Assembly (NCBI GenBank): GCA_038496445.1
Contig: JALMLS010000035.1
Span: forward strand, 46,897 to 110,896
Direction: 5' to 3'
Source: Trichosphaerium sp. ATCC 40318
Lineage: Eukaryota > Discosea > Flabellinia > Trichosidae
Length of the DNA: 64,000 nt
Shown: positions 58,617 through 64,000 of the stretch, piece after piece
Layout of the letters: each line of letters starts with the position of its first letter
How positions within the stretch are numbered: the first letter of the stretch is position 1
Made by a program: the position numbers and the translations under genes
The notes under the pieces: model-generated
The model's database searches: none
The model's input: the letters and a program-made list of their open reading frames with translations, nothing else
Told to the model about the DNA's origin: nothing

Positions 58617-59250
58617 CGGGCAAAACCTATTTGGATTATTGGTTTTTTGACGTGCTGCGTTCAACTATTGATGGTATTTTTTTTTTTTTCTGGTTAGGCC
58701 GATTTCTGAAAAGAACCGAACTTAAAAACACCTACAAAATGTATGCATTTTCAGAGCACTAAACGAACGTATATGCAAATACTACGGACAGGCAAAAGAG
58801 GCTGCATACTTTCAAGTTTATGCCAAAAAAAAAAAAGTCCGGAATGCAATCAGCGGACTTGTGCGTTTAACCTAGATATCGAAGGAATAACTTGCGTTTA
58901 TTAGCGTGACGAAGTCAGATATTCGAGAGTTACACTTGTTTGTACTTAATAAAATTATTATCGTACAGCATGTGCAAAACTGCGTTTTTTAGTGTGCAAG
59001 CTATTGTTCGCTACAGCAAACACGCAATACAACTAGCACGTTCGCCATAACTGGCTGCGAACCAAAAAAAAAACCGTTACTTTAATTGGCCCTTGATCAA
59101 TATCGAACGTAGTAGTTACGCTCGTTGAAGCTTAACTCTTTTTGTCTTCTCTGGAGTTTTTGTTATAAAAAAAAAACAGTATTTGGTTCAAGAAAGCCCT
59201 TAAGCGCCGTAGTTAGCTTGAACGCGTACTTGTGTGTACAATCTCGTAGC
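58617..59250. other. Divergent intergenic region
   Basis: This region lies between the TMEM131-like start and the acyl-CoA-binding gene start, and should contain both promoters. It has poly(A/T) runs and no supported gene. Confidence 0.4.
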
Positions 59251-60560
59251 ATGGAGGTACTGCAAGGTATTGGTCTAGTTCTAACTGAACTGGTAACAGC
59301 AGGGCCAGCAGCAGTGTTTGCTTCGCGTTCTACTCCAGAAGACCTAGGTACGTCCTTTTTCTGAATACACAGCGTCACCCTTTGGGCTTTGTGTCTGTTT
59401 TAAAATGAAAATTTAATTCTGACGTCTACTGCTGCTCTTCGTTTAAAAGCCAACATCTCTCTAGGCGATATAGATGCAAAATTTAACAAATGTTGTCAAT
59501 TCGTCAGCGAAAACACAATGGCGCTCATGTACACATCGGAGGAAGATTTGTTGTGCGTATACGCCCTCTACAAGCAAGCTTCAGAAGGTCCTTGTCCAAC
59601 AAGTTATTGGTGGTCACTCACAGGCATATGGGACGTATCATACTTCATAAAACAGTACGTTTTACAAACAATGGGGTTGGCGCAACGTATTTTTCTTTTG
59701 TTGGTGAAAATAATAATTATTTGTTTAAAAATCAAACGTCACATTCGTGGTCTCATGCTTATAATGAACCAAGGAAGGCATGGCGAAGCTTAGGAAATAT
59801 GGAGAATGACATAGCCAAGTATCACTACGTCCAGTACTTTGAAGATAATATGCCAGGGTGGGAAGACGCTTTAGAAGATAAAGGATCAAATTCTTTGTTC
59901 AGTAGAATGGAAGAAGAAGAGTGCGTTGTTTTTAAAAAAAAACCCAGCTGTCAAATCAAAACAAACAAAAATTGGACAACTTTTCTTTCAAACACTAATA
60001 CGTATTCTTCCCTAGCACTGCTCCATCTACTAGCCTTTTCGATTTTGCACGTGATGGCACATTAGAACCCCTCAAACAGTTAATAAAAATGGGAGCAGAT
60101 GTAAATGAAAAAGATGAAATGGAAATGACGGCATTACATTGGGCGGCTGACAGGTAAGTAATCAAAAGAAACCATCGCGCTTTGTACCAACTGAATGCCA
60201 CAGGGGATCTTTGCCTGTTGTCAAAGAGTTAATAAGCGCGGGTGCTACTGTAAATGCCCAGGTGAGAGAATTTTTTTGTGTTTTTTTTTGATATCCAACA
60301 CATGACATGTCAAGTAAATATTTGGCCACACATTATTAACTTGTCTTCAACTCGCTAGGACGACTGTAAACAAACCCCATTGCATGTAGCTTACGCTCAA
60401 GGAGACGAACGCCAAGACATTATTGCCTATCTTATAGAACATGGAGCAGATGAAACTATGGAGGACGAAGAAGGTGCCATATTATAACACAACTGCATAA
60501 AAAATAAAAATTAATGTGTTCTTAGGCAAAATTCCAAAGGATATGATGAACGACCAGTAA
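59251..60560 (+). CDS. Acyl-CoA-binding domain/ankyrin protein, ACBD6-like
   Basis: ATG 59251 (MEVLQGIGLVLTELVTAGPA) is the first in-frame ATG of the open frame that starts at 59125 without one of its own. Exon 2 begins an acyl-CoA-binding domain: DIDAKFNKCCQFVSENTM, YTSEEDLLCVYALYKQASEG (about 59460-59600). It continues after an intron as KAWRSLGNMENDIAKYHYVQ (about 59780-59840), matching the W-x-x-W...M...Y order of the family. Ankyrin repeats follow: TLEPLKQLIKMGADVNEKDE, MTALHWAADRGSLPVVKELI, NAQDDCKQTPLHVAYAQGDE and IAYLIEHGADETMEDEEGKI (60050-60550). The stop is TAA 60558-60560. The order ACB then ankyrin is that of ACBD6, which binds long-chain acyl-CoA in cytosol and nucleus and supports N-myristoylation. 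The middle exon edge (59630-59780) is uncertain. Confidence 0.8.
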
Positions 60561-62080
60561 TTGTATTTTACACCCAATCCGTACAAGGCACACTACAAAA
60601 ATCCAAAAAAAAAAAAAAAAAGGTTTGTCTCCTCTTACGCTCTAATTTGTAAATAAAACAACGAATACGCTACAAGCCTGTATTTGTAATCATTTCTGAG
60701 TGTTTTCCGCTTCCCAAAAACAGCGCGGTCAGCGATATTCGCGGTTCAGAGGAAAGGGCAGAGAGGGGCATTTAGCGATTCGTTTGCAGAAAAAACGTGG
60801 TTGTTGAAGGCGAAAAATGGAATAGTGTGGATATTAAAAAAGAAAATTTTTTTTTTGGTTTTTTTTTTTTTTCTTGTTGTGAAGATAAGAAAGAGCGTAC
60901 GCGACGAACGGACCCTAGAGCGCAATAACCAGCGAAAAACGGAGCTCTAGAGCGCAAAAAAAAATGAATAAAGCGATTTGTACCAGCGCATCAGCCCCAA
61001 ATACAAAAAAAACTGAAAAGTTTTCGCGGTTTTAATTTTTTTTTTTGTGGATAAAAGTGGATACAGCGCGTACAAAAGAGTTACGAAAGTGATGTGAGGG
61101 CTACGAAAACTCGATATTTTCGGGAAAGGGCGCTAGTCTTACAACCGTGTAGCCTAATGGCGGCGTAAATGGAGAAAAGACTATGAGGCACAAACCGAAA
61201 TCAAATTCCCCTAAAACGCCAGGGCAATTTGCCTGCGCAGAAGGACAGGGAAAAATTTTGAGCGGCACGCGCCTGCAGAAATCGTATTCTCTTTCCCTTG
61301 GCACAAATCGAGAAAACAAAAAAAAGAATCGGGTCGAACGCAAAAACAGCATTTGAAGAAAGTGCAACAAATGCGACGTCCGCAAAGCCCCTTTTTTTGT
61401 TATACCCGATGAAACAAGCCCACAGGGAGTGCACGGTGATGTGGGACCGCCCATCGTGCAGCACATTTACGGTGACTGGCCGTCACGCCTTGATCAACAC
61501 TTCCAAACACTAACACAGGAGTGCAATCGGGTGTGTGTGACGGCAAGCGCGAGGACCTAATGAGCTGTTGTCTTCTACCACCTAAGCGCCCTATGAAAAC
61601 ATGTGTAAAAAACATTAGCACAGGCAGTGGTAATCGATTTCTGGCCAGAAGCGTTGTGAACAGGTGGTACACTGTAACTACAGAACAACTACACGACCCC
61701 AACCTTCCACACACAAAAAGCAAGAGGGTAGCCTGTATTCTTCTATCGTGGCGAGAACCATACTCACAAAAGTGTTTATAGTTTTAGCGCGTTTTAGAGC
61801 ACAATGGCTGTAAGTCCTCTTGATTTTTTGTACAAACAAACCCATCCTTTTGTATTATTTACATTGGAATGGGATTGCATAAATAGCATGTACGCGTTAC
61901 TACGTATCGCACACAACACCCCACGATTACGGCTACTCTAGCTTTTTTTTATGTGATAGAACAGGGCTTGCATAGACTCGCACCCAAGTATATCCATCGA
62001 TGACGATGCCCGTTGGTGATGTGTGTGTGTAGCTAGCTCAACTTGCTGGTTTTTTTACAAATCATGTTCTTATCTGCGCT
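60561..62080. other. Ribosomal-spacer-like stretch without a gene
   Basis: There are poly(A)/poly(T) tracts (60605-60620, 60845-60875, 61035-61045) and a CpG-containing part (60880-61560) with no supported gene. The motif CTAGAGCGCAA occurs twice (near 60914 and 60947). Frames on both strands (61100-61780) overlap each other and lack motifs. It may be the outer part of the rDNA intergenic spacer. Confidence 0.35.
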
Positions 62081-62936
62081 CTTCTAGCATTATAACACCC
62101 AAATCGAGGTGTAGAAATGCTAATCGAGTTCTATGACCAAGACTTTGTTTCTCTTCTAGCATTATAACACCTCATTTGTAGTGTAGAAATGCTAATCGAG
62201 TAGCAAGTCAAGAATTGTGTTTCTTCTAGCATTATAACACACACTATTTTAGAGGTGTAGAAATGCTAATCGAATTACAAGTCATGCAAATACATACATA
62301 CATTATACCCAAATATGTGCAAGTCACATCATTTGAGTACAATAGTAATTGAAGCCCTTAGTGGGCAACAACTGCACATGTTTATGACACTAGTTCCTCT
62401 TCTATCATTATAACACCCCACCATGAGGTGTAGAAATGTTAATCGAGTAATTGGTTGGTTGTCACAACAGCTTGATTCTCTTCTTTCATGAGTAATGCAT
62501 TACAGCAATGTAGTGTGGTCATGTTAATCGAGGCATTAGGTACTAGAGTGTTTATGCGATCCCAAGTGGGGTTAACATAACCATATCTAAGTTGCTTGAG
62601 TAATCAAAGTATCAACACACTTCAGTTGAAGTTCCACAGTGAACAGCAACAGTAGCAGTTGTACACCTAGTTGATGCCCTTAGTGGGCAAAAACGAGAAA
62701 GTATTGAACTCTTCTGCTCTTCTAGCATTATAACACTACCTCAAAAAAAAAGGTGGTGTAGAAATGCTAATCGAGTACCAAGACAATACTACCAAAGATT
62801 GTGTGTCATGCATATTCAAGGTATAATATGTTGAAGCCCTCAGTAGGCAACAACTACCACATGTATGAACTTTATTATATCTCTTCTATCATTATAACAC
62901 TTCCATAAAAAGGAGGTGTAGAAATGCTAATCGAGT
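62081..62936 (+). repeat. Array of hairpin repeats upstream of 18S (motif A)
   Basis: Seven units with consensus TCTTCTAGCATTATAACAC, a variable loop, then GTGTAGAAATGCTAATCGAG occur at about 62081-62130, 62152-62201, 62221-62274, 62397-62448, 62477-62532 (degenerate), 62717-62775 and 62881-62936. AGCATT pairs with AATGCT around a small internal loop, and the inner CAC..GTG stem is extended differently in each unit: ACACC/GGTGT, CACTACCT/AGGTGGTG, CACTTCC/GGAGGTG. Loops vary while pairing is kept, which suggests a structured transcript or a DNA hairpin. The position, 700-1570 bases before the 18S gene, suits the 5' external transcribed spacer or an rDNA enhancer block. Confidence 0.85.
62349..62852 (+). 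repeat. Three copies of a second spacer motif (motif B)
   Basis: A motif TTGAAGCCCTTAGTGGGCAA occurs at about 62349-62368, with related copies near 62670 (TTGATGCCCTTAGTGGGCAA) and near 62832 (TTGAAGCCCTCAGTAGGCAA). GCCC and GGGC flank a five-base loop and can form a small hairpin. The copies alternate with motif A units. Confidence 0.7.
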
Positions 62937-63650
62937 ATAAGAGTCTCACTATACAGAAAGTACAGTCCTAAGTTGTATGCAAAGTCATATATGCTCAGGG
63001 TTGGACGAAAGGAATCTAATGTATTCCAATTAGTTCAATTAAACTGTAAAACCACATATCCAAATACCCAATGGAAAGACAAGTATCAAGTACTTGGGTA
63101 AATAGATGTGAGTCCAGTTGATGGAAAGGCACACAAGCCAAGTACATGAACAAGGTTGAAGCTCATCAAGGAAAGGCAACAAGTCCGAGTACTAGAAGAG
63201 TAAGTAAGAGCCAAAACAAAATCAAAAAAAAAAAAAAAAGAGTGTATGAAAAATGATGCAGTTGCAAGCTATTACCGACGATGCCTCAAGGGCTACTCAG
63301 TAAAAATAGGCATGACTCATCAAGAAAAGTAGTCCTTTAAAAAGACACAACCCTATGCTGTTGTGGCAATGTGCTCTATGAGCATCTCTTGCCATAAAAA
63401 CCATAACCAAGACACATCAGCTTCTTCTCCAACAAGAAAGGCTGATGTTGTCCGGCACCAGGTATTTGTGATGTTCATCAAAAAGACCTTCATTTATATA
63501 TCCTCCTTGAAAGAGAATAGGATTGTAGATTGAATGGTTTCTTATGAAGTTCATTCTTCAAAAAACCACCTAAAAACCTCAACCACCTTTGGTCTGATGA
63601 GAAATTATTTTAAATGCAGCTATCTGCTTTAAAAACTCTGATGCAAAAGG

Positions 63651-64000
63651 TACCTGGTTGAGCCTGCAGGAGTGATAAGCTTTCTCGAAGGATTAAGCCA
63701 TGCAAGCTCAGCAAAGAGGTATCCTCGGAGCCGCAAACGGCTCCTTAAAACGGTCGTAACCCACCCGACAAGACTAATAATGGTCACGTCATTTTGCACA
63801 CAGGAACTTGTTTCCTAAACGCACTATAACCAAAACTCGTGGCCTCCCCCGCGGATAACCGGGATTAAAGGAAACCTGCGGCTAATACGTAATGCGCCTA
63901 GCGCTGCCGATGGGCCCCTCTGCTGCAAGGACCCATCGGTCGCATCCAACGCTCAGGAGCGGACGATCACCCGATCCCATCCTTGGTTAGCCAAGGGAAG
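63651..64000 (+). rRNA. 18S small-subunit rRNA, 5' part
   Basis: TACCTGGTTGAGCCTGCAGG matches the universal 5' end of eukaryotic 18S rRNA (normally TACCTGGTTGATCCTGCCAG) with changes. It is followed by GATTAAGCCATGCAAG (63690s), and then GGATAACCGGGATTAAAG with GGCTAATACGTAATGCG, corresponding to helices 8-9. The gene continues beyond the right edge. The order of conserved blocks is correct, but several invariant bases differ and the variable parts look unusual, so this is a fast-evolving or paralogous SSU. The tandem copy number cannot be seen. Confidence 0.9.

Noticed and set aside
58617-58664. Longer N-terminus for the TMEM131-like protein
   Set aside because: It begins with TTG. ATG 58616 gives a direct signal peptide.
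61100-61781. Overlapping frames of 70-120 codons on both strands before the rDNA
   Set aside because: They overlap in several frames in a CpG-containing stretch and carry no motif or splice logic.
62081-62936. CRISPR-like array
   Set aside because: Unit spacing is irregular, the units are hairpins with variable loops, and the context is eukaryotic rDNA spacer.

Overview
This window is nuclear DNA of a unicellular eukaryote. Almost every gene is cut by short introns (about 35-100 bases, GT..AG, donors very often GTACG, T-rich before the AG). Genes are closely packed on both strands, and the right edge holds the 5' end of a small-subunit (18S) rRNA gene. The gene set (a STAT, a kinase with tandem SH2 domains, an AMPK-gamma-like CBS protein, a TMEM131 homologue, ankyrin and WD40 proteins) fits an amoeboid protist, most likely an amoebozoan, because STATs and SH2 kinases outside animals are best known from social amoebae. 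The species cannot be fixed from the sequence alone, and the 18S start is clearly divergent.

Layout, left to right. 1-6.7 kb: an AMPK-gamma-like CBS gene (minus, runs off the left edge), divergent from a large kinase/EF-hand/two-SH2 gene. 6.9-10 kb: a poor region with tRNA-like degenerate repeats, a kinase C-lobe fragment, a beta-helix protein and a small membrane protein. 10-15 kb: a GOST/TMEM87-like seven-helix protein and a type I membrane protein with a GATase-like fold. 15.2-15.6 kb: a scrambled duplicate of pieces of two neighbouring genes. 15.7-16.8 kb: an intronless F-box/LRR gene. 17-19.2 kb: a STAT gene (minus). 20.8-26.1 kb: a pair of about 1.3-kb inverted repeats, each carrying a 161-codon reading frame and together enclosing one unrecognised membrane-protein gene. 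26.2-31.1 kb: two secreted-protein genes, the second a family GH8 glycoside hydrolase with a carbohydrate-binding tail. 33-33.8 kb: an intronless F-box-like/MORN-type repeat gene. 34.1-36.6 kb: a 5'-truncated LINE with target-site duplication and a poly(A) tail. 37-60.6 kb: ordinary intron-rich housekeeping and signalling genes (NAMPT, SAC3-like, ankyrin, SH3-WD40, dual-specificity phosphatase with UBA, TMEM131, acyl-CoA-binding/ankyrin). 62-64 kb: ribosomal spacer with conserved hairpin repeats, then the 18S gene.

Phosphotyrosine and SH3/SH2-type signalling is over-represented: an SH2 kinase, a STAT, a dual-specificity phosphatase and an SH3 protein lie within 50 kb. Three parts look foreign or mobile: the two intronless repeat-protein genes resembling giant-virus families, the inverted-repeat cassette, and the LINE. 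Exon boundaries are read by eye from GT/AG and reading frame; gene ends are firmer than individual junctions.
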